A DNA stretch of 64,000 nt from DASRDR01 sp035550795 (lineage in GTDB: Bacteria > Methylomirabilota > Methylomirabilia > Rokubacteriales > DASRDR01), in the NCBI GenBank assembly GCA_035550795.1, contig DASZOL010000012.1, forward strand, positions 1 to 64,000, written 5' to 3'. The notes beneath the pieces are model-generated. The model was not told the DNA's origin, did not search any database, and was given only the letters and a program-made list of their open reading frames with translations. Position numbers and translations under genes: made by a program. Positions 28,947 to 37,362 of this stretch are shown here, one piece after another. Numbering within the stretch: position 1 is the stretch's first letter; every line of letters starts with the position of its first letter.

Positions 28947-29482
28947 CCCGCGGGCGGCCGCGCGCCGAGGCGCGTCAGGAGCTGGCGCACCGCGTGCGCG
29001 GCCCGGACCTCGATCCGGGCCGGGGGCTCCCCGCCGAGCGGATGGTCGACCACCAGGAGCGCGAGGTCCTCCATCCCGAGGGTGTGCGCCTCGTGGTGAG
29101 CGAGCGTCTCGAAGGCCGTCGTCGTCACGACGACCGCCGGCGTGCCCGCCCGCTGCAGGGTCACTGCGTCGTGGAGACTCCACGACGTGCAGGACCCTCA
29201 GTCGGCGGAGCCGGTGACCACCAGGTCGACGTCGCGGAGCCTCGCGAGGGCTTCGGGGAGGGCGGGGGTCGACGAGTTCGCCTTCCGCTCGTAGACGACA
29301 TCAGCCAGCCCCGCCTCGGTCCGCAGGATCGCCTCCATGCGACGGAGCAAGAGCTCGAAGTTCGCCTTGGTGTTGTCGAGAAATCCGAGCCGCCGGCCGG
29401 TGAGCGTGTCCGGCAGGGGCAGGGAGGCGGTCTGGCTGACCTTGCTGTCGACCACGGGAGAGAGCACGCGGATCGTCGCCAT
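28943..29482 (-). CDS. UGSC-family selenoprotein (UGA read as Sec)
   Basis: A 179-residue protein with Sec at codon 95 (TGA at 29200-29198). The motif D-TGA-G-S-C-T-S-W gives the eponymous UGSC tetrad with Cys98 as the fourth residue. Upstream the frame reads MATIRVLSPVVDSKVSQ, RRLGFLDNTKANFELLLRRM and LRDVDLVVTGSAD. After the UGA it continues in phase with SLHDAVTLQRAGTPAVVVTT, HTLGMEDLALLVVDHPLGG and a TGA at 28943. The known UGSC family includes Sec and Cys members, and this matches it over the whole length. An ATG at 29482 has GGAGGA upstream. A perfect 8-bp SECIS-like hairpin lies just after the UGA. Reaction unknown; a thiol/selenol redox role is inferred from the motif. Confidence 0.9.
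29167..29187 (-). promoter_or_regulatory. SECIS-like hairpin for the UGSC UGA
   Basis: On the minus strand CGTCGTGG (29187-29180) pairs perfectly with CCACGACG (29174-29167) around the loop AGTCT. Eighteen bases separate the UGA from the loop, and the second loop base is G. The GUCU in the loop resembles the SelB-binding apical loop of E. coli formate dehydrogenase mRNAs. Confidence 0.8.
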
Positions 29483-29555
29483 CGAATCCTCCGCTCCGGG
29501 CCGGTGATCGAGCCCCAGCCTCCCCAGCATGGCCTGCCCGGGCCGGTCAGGCAAG

Positions 29556-29583
29556 CCGCCCAGGGCCGGCCGCCCAGGGCCGG
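29556..29583. repeat. Two tandem copies of a 14-base GC-rich unit
   Basis: CCGCCCAGGGCCGG is repeated back to back between the UGSC and cupin genes, with a partly inverted copy just downstream (CGCCCTGGGGCG). It could form a hairpin acting as a terminator for the cupin transcript, but it has no T tract. Confidence 0.5.
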
Positions 29584-29603
29584 CCCGCCCTGGGGCGCCC
29601 GGC

Positions 29604-29990
29604 TTACCCCGCCGGGTCGATGTGGATGGCCAGGGCGCGCGCAGGCCGCCCCCCGACGCTTCGGACGCTGTGCTCCGTGCGGGCGCGGTTCCAGAATGCC
29701 TCGCCCGCACGAAGCGTCCGGCTCCGGCCGGCGCCGAGCCGCTCCTCGAGCTCGCCGTCGAGGAGGACGAAGATCGTGGGGCCGGGGTGAGCGTGGCGCC
29801 CGGTCTCGGCACCCGGTTCCCAGTGATCCACGTTGACGACGACCCGTGCCCTGTGCGGGAGCTCATCCGTGACCACGTCGAGCACGCGATCGGCCCACAT
29901 GCGGGGCTTCGACTGGCCGCCGGCCTGGCCGGCGAGCGCCCCGGCGGCGAATGCGACCAGAACGAGCCCCGAGATCGCCAACCCTCGCAT
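29604..29990 (-). CDS. Secreted cupin-domain protein
   Basis: A 128-residue single-domain cupin with a signal peptide or anchor (MRGLAISGLVLVAFAAGALA). The first cupin motif is GAETGRHAHPGPTIFVLLDGEL, with metal ligands in the HAH part; the second is EHSVRSVGGRPARALAIHI. It lies upstream of the UGSC gene on the same strand with a 121-base gap, so it may or may not belong to that operon. Small extracytoplasmic cupins are usually metal-dependent dioxygenase- or isomerase-like or purely binding; nothing more specific is visible. Confidence 0.85.
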   Translation of the reverse strand: MRGLAISGLVLVAFAAGALAGQAGGQSKPRMWADRVLDVVTDELPHRARVVVNVDHWEPGAETGRHAHPGPTIFVLLDGELEERLGAGRSRTLRAGEAFWNRARTEHSVRSVGGRPARALAIHIDPAG

Positions 29991-30047
29991 GGACCCTCCT
30001 CTCGCCGCGCGCGCGGCGGGTGCTGCCCGTCACGCCGCAGCGTCGCC

Positions 30048-31229
30048 TCATCGTACGATGCCCATCCGGCGCAGCCGCGCGATCTCCGGCGCCGGGACGC
30101 CAGCCTCGGCCAGGATCGCGTCGGTGTGCTCGCCGAGCGCGGGCGGCGGCCCAGCGGGCGCGCCCGGTGTGCCGGCGAGGCGAACCGGCACCCCCACTGC
30201 CCGGACGGATCCCAGCGTCGGGTGCGGAACGGTGGCGAGCGACCCGTTCAGGAGGGCCTGGGGGTCGACCAGGATCTCCGGCACGGAGCGTACTCGCGTG
30301 CACGGCACGTCCGCCTCCGCGAAGCGGGCCTCCCACTCGGTCGCTGTCCGCGCGGCCAGGCGCTCGGTGATTGCCCGGATCAGCTCCGCCTTGTGGGTGT
30401 GACGCCCGACCATGGTCTGGAAGCGGGGATCCTCGAGCCAGGCGTCGAGCCCGAGCGTCCGGCAGAGCCCGGTCCAGAACTTCGGAAGCTCCACGTAGAG
30501 GTAGAGGTGACCCTCTCGCGTCGGGTAGATGCGGGACACGCGGTCGCCGAGCAGGTCCCGCACCGCCTCCGGCGGCTCCGCGGTCTCGGCCCAGAAGGCG
30601 CGCCCGGCCTGCATCGCGAGCACGCCGTCGAGGAGCGACGTCTCGACCCGCTGGCCGGCGCCGGTCCGGCCGCGCTCGATCAGCGCGAGCAGGATACCCG
30701 ACGCGGCCAGGCTGCCGGTGTAATAGTCGACGAGGCTCCCCCGCACGAGCTCGGGCGCGGTTCCGGCGGCCGCGCCCTGCTCCCACGCGAGCCCGCCGTA
30801 GGACTGCACCACCGGATCGAGGCCGGGCCGTTCGGCCAGGGGGCCGCGCTGGCCGAAGGCGGATACGGAGCAGTAGACGAGCCTCGCGTTCGCGGCACGA
30901 AGCGCGGAGTCGTCGAGCCCGAGCCGCGCGGCGACGCCCGGCCGGAAGCTCTCGACGAACACGTCGGCGTCGCGCGCGAGCCGCCGCGCGACGGCCAGTC
31001 CGTCGGGGTGCTTCAGATCGAGGGCCAGGCTCCGCTTGCCGCGGTTGATTCCGAGGAAGTAGCGCGAGAGGCCGGGCAGGGTGGAGGGGTAGCTCCGCAG
31101 GGCATCGCCCTCAAGCGGCTCCAGCTTGACGACGTCGGCGCCGTAGGTCGCGAGGAACGCGGTGGCGACGGGCCCCGCGATGATCGCCGAGCAGTCGACG
31201 ACGCGCAGCCCTTGGAGAGGACCAGGCAC
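30048..31229 (-). CDS. CaiB/BaiF (family III) CoA transferase
   Basis: CoA transferase of 393 residues that moves CoA between carboxylic acids through an enzyme-bound anhydride. The family pattern starts LQGLRVVDCSAIIAGPVATA. The nucleophilic Asp is in GSLVDYYTG near residue 170, preceded by the CoA-binding DVFVESFRPGVAARLGLD segment. VETSLLDGVLAMQAG and LGEHTDAILAEAG complete the signatures. Such genes are abundant in Rokubacteria-like genomes. The donor and acceptor acids are unknown, and no acyl-CoA enzyme sits beside it. Confidence 0.93.
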   Translation of the reverse strand: MPGPLQGLRVVDCSAIIAGPVATAFLATYGADVVKLEPLEGDALRSYPSTLPGLSRYFLGINRGKRSLALDLKHPDGLAVARRLARDADVFVESFRPGVAARLGLDDSALRAANARLVYCSVSAFGQRGPLAERPGLDPVVQSYGGLAWEQGAAAGTAPELVRGSLVDYYTGSLAASGILLALIERGRTGAGQRVETSLLDGVLAMQAGRAFWAETAEPPEAVRDLLGDRVSRIYPTREGHLYLYVELPKFWTGLCRTLGLDAWLEDPRFQTMVGRHTHKAELIRAITERLAARTATEWEARFAEADVPCTRVRSVPEILVDPQALLNGSLATVPHPTLGSVRAVGVPVRLAGTPGAPAGPPPALGEHTDAILAEAGVPAPEIARLRRMGIVR

Positions 31230-31397
31230 GGGGGGTCAGGACCGACCCACGCGAGACGTCGCGGCCACGAATGCCTTGCGCGCCAACAGGGAGCCTCCTC
31301 GCCGGCCCGGCGCCTGTCTTGGTACCAGAGGCTCGGGGGCTCGGTCAAGCCTGGCTGACGACGCCCTCGGGGTCCGCCCGGTGCTATGCTTTGGCCG

Positions 31398-32333
31398 ATG
31401 GCGGACCTCGCCAACACCTTCTCGTGGTCGCGCTCGCGGGCGAGCATGTTCCAGGAGTGCCGGCGCCGTTATTACTACCACTACTACGGCGCCTGGGGCG
31501 GCTGGGAGAGCGACGCGCCGCCGGACGTCCGGCGGCTGTACATCCTCAAGCAGCTGACGGGCCGCCAGGGCTGGGCGGGGCGGACGGTCCACGCGACGGT
31601 CGAGCTCGTCCTCCGGGCCCTTCACGCCGGCCAGGAGCTGTCCGAGGGCCGCCTCGTCGAGGATGCCGTGCGGCGCATGCGCGAGGAGTGGCGGTTCTCC
31701 CGTCGCGGCGGCTATCGCGAGCGGCCGAAGGAGGCCGTCGCCTTGTTCGAGCACGAGTACGGCGTCGAGGTGGCGGACCAGACGTGGCAGGTCCTCCGGG
31801 ACCACGTCTGCCGGTGCCTCCGCAACTTCCACCGGCTGCCGCTCCTCGCGGAGATCCGGCGCACCCCGCCCGAGCGCTGGATCCTCATCGAGGACATCCG
31901 GGCGTTCGAGTTCGAGGGGACGCCCATCTTCGCGGCGCCGGACTTCGGGTTCTGGACGCGGGAGGATCGGCTCGCGCTGGTCGACTGGAAGACCGGAAGC
32001 CCGGACCCCGAGGAGACGGCGGTCCAGCTCGGCGGGTACGCGCTCTACGCCCGGGACATCCTGGACGTGCCGCCCGACCGCGTGGACCTGCTGGAGGTGA
32101 ACCTTCGCGCGGGCGAGGTCACGGTCCACCCGTGGGACGTGGCGCGGCTCGAGGAGATACGCGAGCGCCTCCGTCTGTCGATCCGGGGCATGAAGGCCTG
32201 GCTGCGCGATGCCGACCTCAACGTGGCGGCGATCGAGGACTTCGAGCAGACCGAGGAGCTCCGGCTCTGCCGGTGGTGCAATTTCAAGGCGGTGTGCCGC
32301 CCCGAGCTCCTGGCCGAACCTCTCCCGCGATGA
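31398..32333 (+). CDS. PD-(D/E)XK nuclease family protein with Fe-S cysteines (Cas4/AddB-like)
   Basis: A 311-residue nuclease-fold protein. The restriction-like core shows APDFGFW and LALVDWKTG (the D, D and K of PD-(D/E)XK), followed by the conserved Gln/Tyr helix VQLGGYALYA. One Cys near the N-terminus (Cys21, QECRRRYYY) and three at the C-terminus (Cys291, Cys294, Cys300 in LCRWCNFKAVC) form the split 4Fe-4S arrangement of Cas4, AddB and RecB-type exonucleases. No CRISPR array or helicase partner is present, so a stand-alone repair nuclease is more likely than an adaptation factor. It converges with the ParB-like gene. Confidence 0.88.
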   Translation: MADLANTFSWSRSRASMFQECRRRYYYHYYGAWGGWESDAPPDVRRLYILKQLTGRQGWAGRTVHATVELVLRALHAGQELSEGRLVEDAVRRMREEWRFSRRGGYRERPKEAVALFEHEYGVEVADQTWQVLRDHVCRCLRNFHRLPLLAEIRRTPPERWILIEDIRAFEFEGTPIFAAPDFGFWTREDRLALVDWKTGSPDPEETAVQLGGYALYARDILDVPPDRVDLLEVNLRAGEVTVHPWDVARLEEIRERLRLSIRGMKAWLRDADLNVAAIEDFEQTEELRLCRWCNFKAVCRPELLAEPLPR

Positions 32334-32447
32334 AGCCCGGGGAGCGGCGGACACCCGGGCCGCGGGGTCCGGGGCCGGCGCTGCCCGCCGTCCGGGTCCG
32401 TTGGACGTCGAAGTGGCCGGCTGATCGGGAGGCCGGCTCGGGATCGG

Positions 32448-33356
32448 CTAGGCCGGCGCGGCGAAGACAGCCGCGCGGGCGATCTCGTCGAGGCGGACCT
32501 TGGCCGGGTCGAAGGCCTCGAGATTCTCCCGCAGGCGCTCGAAGGTCTGCTCGAACGACGGGAGCGTCTTCCGCGCCCGGCTGAGCGGCGTCGTGCGCGC
32601 CAGGACGTAGTTCTTCACGTACGGGTGGTTGAGGCCGCGCTTCTTCACCTTGGCGACCACGTCCGTGAGCGCGTCGTCCGCGGCCCGGACGAGCTCGGCC
32701 CGCCGCTCGCGCTCCGCGTACGCCTTCGGCAAGGGCGCCTTCAGGAACTTGTCGACGCGGCGGAGCAGCGGCGCGAAGGCGCCGCCGGCGAAGCGGGGAC
32801 GCGCGTCGTAGAGCAGCCCGAGCGTGATGAAGTGCGCCGCCTCGAACTGGAAGGCGAAGTCCTCCTCGGTTGCCTTCGAGCCCTCCTCGATGAGCCCGCG
32901 GTACATCCGGATGACCTCGAGCGACTTCTCCTTGACGTTGTGGGCCTTCTCGGTGTTGAGCGCGAGGATCTGGTAGGCGACCTCGGGCTCGGGGACCAGG
33001 ATGGCGGGGATCCATTCGGCCTTGAGCTTCGTGAGCGCCTCGCGGCGGTGGTTACCGTTGGGCGTCCAGTACTTTCCGGCGCCGGCGGACACGACGACGA
33101 TCGGGTCGACGAAGCGGCCGAGCTTCTTGATGACCTCCTGGAGCCGCTTGACGTGGGGCTTCGAGAGGTCGCGCTGGTAGGGCGTCGGCTCGACCCGGTC
33201 GAGGGGCAGGATCACGAAGAGCTGCCAGGCCTCCTTGAGCGGCTCCTGGTAGGCCGCGAGCACGCGGCCTCCGTCCCGCTCGACCTGCTCGGCCAGCGCG
33301 ACCACCGGCTTCGACGGCTCGCCGTCCTTGGGAAAGACCGCCCAGTTCGTCGCCAC
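32448..33356 (-). CDS. ParB-like nuclease-domain protein
   Basis: A 302-residue protein with an internal ParB/sulfiredoxin-like domain (about 45-125): FVILPLDRVEPTPYQRDLS, FVDPIVVVS and the signature NGNHRREALTKLKA (GxxRxxA-like). The front 40 and last 170 residues are helical and lack the usual ParB helix-turn-helix, so this is not the chromosome-segregation ParB. Related proteins may use CTP or bind DNA as stand-alone factors. No parA or parS site is visible. Confidence 0.8.
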   Translation of the reverse strand: MATNWAVFPKDGEPSKPVVALAEQVERDGGRVLAAYQEPLKEAWQLFVILPLDRVEPTPYQRDLSKPHVKRLQEVIKKLGRFVDPIVVVSAGAGKYWTPNGNHRREALTKLKAEWIPAILVPEPEVAYQILALNTEKAHNVKEKSLEVIRMYRGLIEEGSKATEEDFAFQFEAAHFITLGLLYDARPRFAGGAFAPLLRRVDKFLKAPLPKAYAERERRAELVRAADDALTDVVAKVKKRGLNHPYVKNYVLARTTPLSRARKTLPSFEQTFERLRENLEAFDPAKVRLDEIARAAVFAAPA

Positions 33357-33371
33357 GGGTGCCTCCTCAGG

Positions 33372-34037
33372 TCAAGGGGGAGCGAGCGTGGCCCACGAGA
33401 GGCCGGTGAAATCCGGAGCCGTCCAGGTGGCGCCTGCGCCGCGGAGCTCGGCCTCGGCGTGCGCGGTCGTGAGCCCGACCACCGACATGCCGGCCCGGCG
33501 CGCGGCCTCCACGCCGACCACCGCATCCTCGAACACCACGCAGGCGGCGGGCGGCGCGCCGAGCCGCGCCGCCGCCGTCAGGTACACCTCCGGGTCCGGC
33601 TTGCCGCGCCGGACCTGGCCGGCCGTCACCCGCACCGGGAAGACGGCGGCCAGGCCGAGGCCATCGAGGATCCGCGCGGCGCTGTCCGCCACCGCCGAGG
33701 TGGCGAGCGCCCGCGGGACGCCCGAGGCGGCGAGCGCGCGGACGAACTCGACGACGCCAGGTACCGGAGGGGCGTGGCCGTCGGCGAGCTCGTGGTAGAG
33801 CGCGGTCTTGCGCCGGGCCAGGCGCGCGGCCTCCGCGGGGCGCACCGGCCGGCCGAGAACCCGCGGAACGGCCTCCTCCACCGGGCGGCCGATCGTCAGG
33901 CGCCAGAACTCGGGATCCGTCAGGACGAAGCCCTCCTCCTGTGCCAGGCGCCGCCAGGCCTCCCGGTGAAAGCGCGAGTTGTTGACCAGCACGCCGTCCA
34001 TGTCGAACACGGCCACCCGGCGGTCGGCTCGCGTCAC
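33372..34037 (-). CDS. HAD-family hydrolase (beta-phosphoglucomutase/phosphatase type)
   Basis: A 221-residue HAD enzyme with a helical cap of subfamily I. Motif I is FDMDGVLVN, motif II is LATSAV, motif III Lys is in GKPDPEVYL, and motif IV is VFEDAVVGVEAA. The layout fits phosphatases or phosphomutases of the beta-phosphoglucomutase/CbbY group acting on small sugar phosphates. The GTG at 34037 overlaps the stop of the TPR gene (GTGA), so the two genes are co-translated. Confidence 0.88.
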   Translation of the reverse strand: MTRADRRVAVFDMDGVLVNNSRFHREAWRRLAQEEGFVLTDPEFWRLTIGRPVEEAVPRVLGRPVRPAEAARLARRKTALYHELADGHAPPVPGVVEFVRALAASGVPRALATSAVADSAARILDGLGLAAVFPVRVTAGQVRRGKPDPEVYLTAAARLGAPPAACVVFEDAVVGVEAARRAGMSVVGLTTAHAEAELRGAGATWTAPDFTGLSWATLAPP

Positions 34038-34657
34038 GCGGGCCCGCTCGCCTCGGCCGGCGCGCCGCCAAGCGCGTGCCCGTTGGCGCGGGCCAGCGTG
34101 GCTTCCGTCCGCGCCAGGTGCTGCCGCACCGCCTCCAGCCGGGGATGGACCTGGAGCGCGCGCCGGAAGCACCGGGCAGCCTGGTGGAGCTGCCCCAGCG
34201 CCGCGTGACAGAGCCCTTGACCGGACAGGGCGCCGAAGTGGTGCGGGTTCAGCCGGACGACCTCCTCGCAGTCGGCGATCGACGTGGCGTAGTGTGTCGC
34301 GAGGAAGCGCGCCGTCGCCCGCTTGTTCCAGCCCTCCGCGAAGGCCGGGCTTGCCTCGATGACGCGGCTGAACGCCGCGACCGCACCCAGCCAGTCCTGC
34401 GTCTCCATCGCGCGGAGCCCCTCGGCGAAGAGCGCGTCGATGGCCGGGTCGCGGGACCGGCTCCAGACCTGCCACAGCGTCGCCTCCGCCAGCGCGACCA
34501 GCTCCGGGTCGTCGGCGTGCAGCAGCGCCGCGACGGCCGGCGTGACGCGTGCGTCGGCCTCCTGGGCGAGGGCGCGCAGGGTGGCCCGCCGCTCGGCGGG
34601 AGTCCCGGCGCGGAGTCGGTCGCGGGCCTCCTCGGGAGTCACCGGAACCGGCAGCAC
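34034..34657 (-). CDS. TPR-repeat protein
   Basis: A 207-residue cytosolic protein whose central part contains about three tetratricopeptide repeats: GLRAMETQDWLGAVAAFSRV, EGWNKRATARFLATHYATSI, and LSGQGLCHAALGQLHQAARC. The N-terminal 70 residues are helical with HEAT-like character. It is probably a protein-interaction adaptor. The GTG at 34657 is a weakly supported start. It is coupled to the HAD hydrolase. Confidence 0.8.
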   Translation of the reverse strand: MLPVPVTPEEARDRLRAGTPAERRATLRALAQEADARVTPAVAALLHADDPELVALAEATLWQVWSRSRDPAIDALFAEGLRAMETQDWLGAVAAFSRVIEASPAFAEGWNKRATARFLATHYATSIADCEEVVRLNPHHFGALSGQGLCHAALGQLHQAARCFRRALQVHPRLEAVRQHLARTEATLARANGHALGGAPAEASGPA

Positions 34658-35094
34658 TCCGGCAGCGTGCCGGCCGACTCGCGGGCGGCGCGCGCGCAGT
34701 TCGCCCCGCTCCGGCGCGCGTGGATCTCCGTGCCCGGGCGCTTGACGACATCGGGCGCCCGGGCGGCCCCGAGGCCATCGAGCGTCGCGCGCCCCCGGGT
34801 CCGGATCGCCGCCATTCGGTCGGCGACGCCCTCGATGGTCATGCCGCGTCGTGCCTCCCTGGAGCGGGTCCAGCCGGACACCACCACGTTCGCCAGGGCT
34901 CCCCGCTCGGTGGGCACCCGTGGCGTCACGAACCGGGCGCCCTTGCCCCGGAGATCGCCCGGTAACCTCCTCGGGGCGCGCTCCACCACCGTGCGACGTA
35001 CGAGATGGTCTCGCCGTGGCGCCACCCCTCCAGAGGCAGGAGTCGCGGGCGCCTCGAGTCTATCACCCCGGCTGACCTCGTCGCCGTGCGTCGC
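34658..35094. other. 437-base gap without a recognisable gene
   Basis: A minus-strand frame from 35025 to 34639 is open, but its translation is Arg/Ala/Gly-rich, resembles no family I know, and overlaps the TPR start. A possible internal ATG at 34842 has AGGGAGG eleven bases upstream. I see no RNA gene or convincing promoter. A remnant or a lineage-specific small gene is possible. Confidence 0.4.
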
Positions 35095-35823
35095 CTACCG
35101 GGGGCGGGCGCGGAAGAAGAAGCTCGGCTCGGCCTCCCCGGCGGGAACGACCAAGGCCAGGTCGCCGGCCACGGCTCGCCGCTCGAGGCCCGCCAGCTCG
35201 AGCAGCGTGGTGATCTCGGGCGCGGTATAGAAGTTGCGCTTGGAGTCCTGGACCGCGCCGGTCTCGAGGAACTGGCCGACGACGTGCCCGCGCCCCTCCA
35301 CGGGGTCGAGCGAGAACTCCCAGACGATCCGGAGCGCGCCCTGGCCGTCGCGCCGGAGGAAGACCGTCCGCGGCGTGTCCCGCCAGCGCAGGACGTCGAA
35401 GACGAGGTCCCGGCCCGGCTCGAGGACCGATCGAATCGCGCGGAATGCGGGAACGAGCGCGGAGCGCGGGACGCAGTTGAACACGCCGCCGAGGACGGTC
35501 ACGAGGTCGAACGTCCCCAGTCTGGTCAGGTCCGGGTCGGCGAGATCCGAGACCTCGAAGCGGAGCCGCGGATCCCCCACGGCCCGCTGGCGGGCGAGCT
35601 CGATGGCGACCGGGGCCGAGTCGATCCCGACCACCTCGACCCCGCGCCGGGCCCACTCGAGCGCGTGGAGGCCGGCGTTGCACCCCACGTCAAGGACCCG
35701 GCGAGGACGGGGACACCACGTGAGGATCGCCTCGACCTCCTCGGCGGCCTCCCGGCCGGCGTAAAAGGCCCGCTCGAAGACGCCGATGGTGGCGCGGTCG
35801 TTGAAGAAGGGGTCGATGGTCAT
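35095..35823 (-). CDS. Class I SAM-dependent methyltransferase
   Basis: A 242-residue methyltransferase. The SAM-binding motif I is RVLDVGCNAGLHALEWARRG, motif II is VVGIDSAPVAIELAR, and motif IV is FDLVTVLGGVFNCV. The C-terminal half has a beta-rich region with TAPEITTLLELAG, typical of small-molecule or tRNA-type methyltransferases. The ATG at 35823 overlaps the stop of the DinB gene by four bases, so they form an operon. Substrate unknown. Confidence 0.9.
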   Translation of the reverse strand: MTIDPFFNDRATIGVFERAFYAGREAAEEVEAILTWCPRPRRVLDVGCNAGLHALEWARRGVEVVGIDSAPVAIELARQRAVGDPRLRFEVSDLADPDLTRLGTFDLVTVLGGVFNCVPRSALVPAFRAIRSVLEPGRDLVFDVLRWRDTPRTVFLRRDGQGALRIVWEFSLDPVEGRGHVVGQFLETGAVQDSKRNFYTAPEITTLLELAGLERRAVAGDLALVVPAGEAEPSFFFRARPR

Positions 35824-36353
35824 GTCGGGTCGGCCTCGGCCCGGTGCGCACGCCACCAGGCCCGGATCGCCCGCCGGTGCGCGGCCTCGTGGGACCACGC
35901 GAATTCCCGGAGCCAGCGCGTCACGGGGAGGGTGTGCCTTCGATCGGCGAGCGCGGAGGCCGGCAGGCGGCGCAATCCGGCCAGGAGTTGGCGGCGGGCG
36001 GTCCGAAGGCGGAGGAGGACCGCCTCGGGCCCCAGGCGCCGCGCGGCACGGACGACCCGCGCGTTGAACAGGTCGAGTTCGGCCGTCGTGTCGTACCAGA
36101 TGATGCGGTCGCCGCGGCCGCGGGCGATGAGCGCGAGCCGGTGTGCGCCCTCGGTCTCCCACGCCGCGATGTGTGCGAGGACGTCGCGGATGGACCAGTC
36201 GGCCTGCGTGCGCGCCCGGAGGAGGGCCGCCCGCGGGATCCGGCGGATCAGCGCCACGGTCTCGGCCCGTGAGCGACCCATCCGGGCGATGGCGTGCCGC
36301 CGCCAGGCAGCGAGCGCGACCGGGCCGGGTCGAGGCGCGTGTCGCGAGGGCAT
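35820..36353 (-). CDS. DinB/YfiT-family four-helix protein
   Basis: A 177-residue helical-bundle protein. The metal-site pattern of the DinB fold is visible: first His in SIRDVLAHIAAWE and the pair in FAWSHEAAHRRAIRAW. Family members are metal-dependent thiol S-transferases (mycothiol, bacillithiol or glutathione linked) or DNA-damage induced proteins of unknown role. It is coupled to the SAM methyltransferase by an ATGA overlap. Confidence 0.85.
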   Translation of the reverse strand: MPSRHAPRPGPVALAAWRRHAIARMGRSRAETVALIRRIPRAALLRARTQADWSIRDVLAHIAAWETEGAHRLALIARGRGDRIIWYDTTAELDLFNARVVRAARRLGPEAVLLRLRTARRQLLAGLRRLPASALADRRHTLPVTRWLREFAWSHEAAHRRAIRAWWRAHRAEADPT

Positions 36354-36422
36354 TTCGACCGGATCGTACGCCGGGCCGGGGCAGTGGATCAACCCGCGCG
36401 GTGGTAGGCTCGACTTCCTGTC

Positions 36423-37316
36423 ATGGCCTCGTCGTCGCCCGAGACCGTCCCGGCCTGGCTCGACCGCGCCGGGTACCCCTTCACGAGCCGGTTCCTGGAG
36501 CTGCCGGCGGGCCGGATGCACTACGTGGACGAGGGCAGCGGCCCGCCGGTCCTCTTCGTTCACGGCACGCCGACCTGGTCCTACGAGTGGCGGCATCTGA
36601 TCCGCGCACTGCTGCCGCGCTGGCGCTGTGTCGCGCCGGACCTGCTGGGCTTCGGCCTGTCCGAGCGGCCTCGGGCGTTCGCCTATACGCCCGAGGCCCA
36701 CGCGGAGACCCTGGCCGGGTTCGTCGCGCGCCTCGGGCTCGACGGCTTCACGCTGGTCGTCCATGACTACGGCGGGCCGATCGCCTTGCCGCTTGTCCTG
36801 CAGCGGCCCGAGGGCGTCCCGGGCCTGGTGCTCCTGAACACGTGGATGTGGCCCCTCGACGGTGATCCGGGGTTCCGGCGAAAGGCCCGGCTGGCGTCGA
36901 GCAGGCTGGGGCGCCTGCTCTACCGCCGATGCAACGCGTCCCTCCGGCTCATCATGCCCCACGCGTACGGCGATCGGCGGAAGCTTACGCCCGCCATCCA
37001 CCGGCAGTATCTCGGGCCGTTCCCTGACCCCGACGGCCGCGAGCGCGTGCTGTGGGCCCTCGCGCGCGCGCTCCTGGGATCAAGCGGCCACTACGCCGAT
37101 CTCTGGCGGCGTCGGGAGCGGCTTCGTGGGCGGCCGGTCCTCGTGGTCTGGGGCATGCGGGATCCCGCCTTCGGGCCCTCCGCGTTGGAGCGGTGGGAAG
37201 AGCTCTTGGGCCCGGCGGCCCGCGTTGTTCGGCTGCCGGAGGCGGGCCACTGGCCCCACGAGGAGGCGCCGGACGCCGTCCGGAAGGAGCTGAGTGAGTT
37301 CCTCGCCGCCCGCTGA
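36423..37316 (+). CDS. Haloalkane-dehalogenase-like alpha/beta hydrolase
   Basis: A 297-residue alpha/beta hydrolase. The oxyanion/halide segment VHGTPTWSYEWR, nucleophile elbow VVHDYGGPI with Asp115, halide-supporting NTW (Trp141), acid Asp247 in WGMRDPAF and base His276 in EAGHWPHEEAP match haloalkane dehalogenases of the DhlA/DbjA group. The Asp nucleophile, rather than Ser, rules out an ordinary esterase. The natural substrate may be a halogenated alkane or an epoxide. It is divergent from DinB and convergent with the ALA synthase gene. Confidence 0.85.
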   Translation: MASSSPETVPAWLDRAGYPFTSRFLELPAGRMHYVDEGSGPPVLFVHGTPTWSYEWRHLIRALLPRWRCVAPDLLGFGLSERPRAFAYTPEAHAETLAGFVARLGLDGFTLVVHDYGGPIALPLVLQRPEGVPGLVLLNTWMWPLDGDPGFRRKARLASSRLGRLLYRRCNASLRLIMPHAYGDRRKLTPAIHRQYLGPFPDPDGRERVLWALARALLGSSGHYADLWRRRERLRGRPVLVVWGMRDPAFGPSALERWEELLGPAARVVRLPEAGHWPHEEAPDAVRKELSEFLAAR

Positions 37317-37362
37317 GGCGCCGACGACCCGGGATGGACCGCTCGACAGCCGCCCGCGGCCG

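Noticed and set aside
34639..35025. A 128-codon minus-strand frame as a real gene
   Set aside because: No recognisable motif, Arg/Ala-rich composition, and overlap with the TPR gene start. Left as an unexplained gap.
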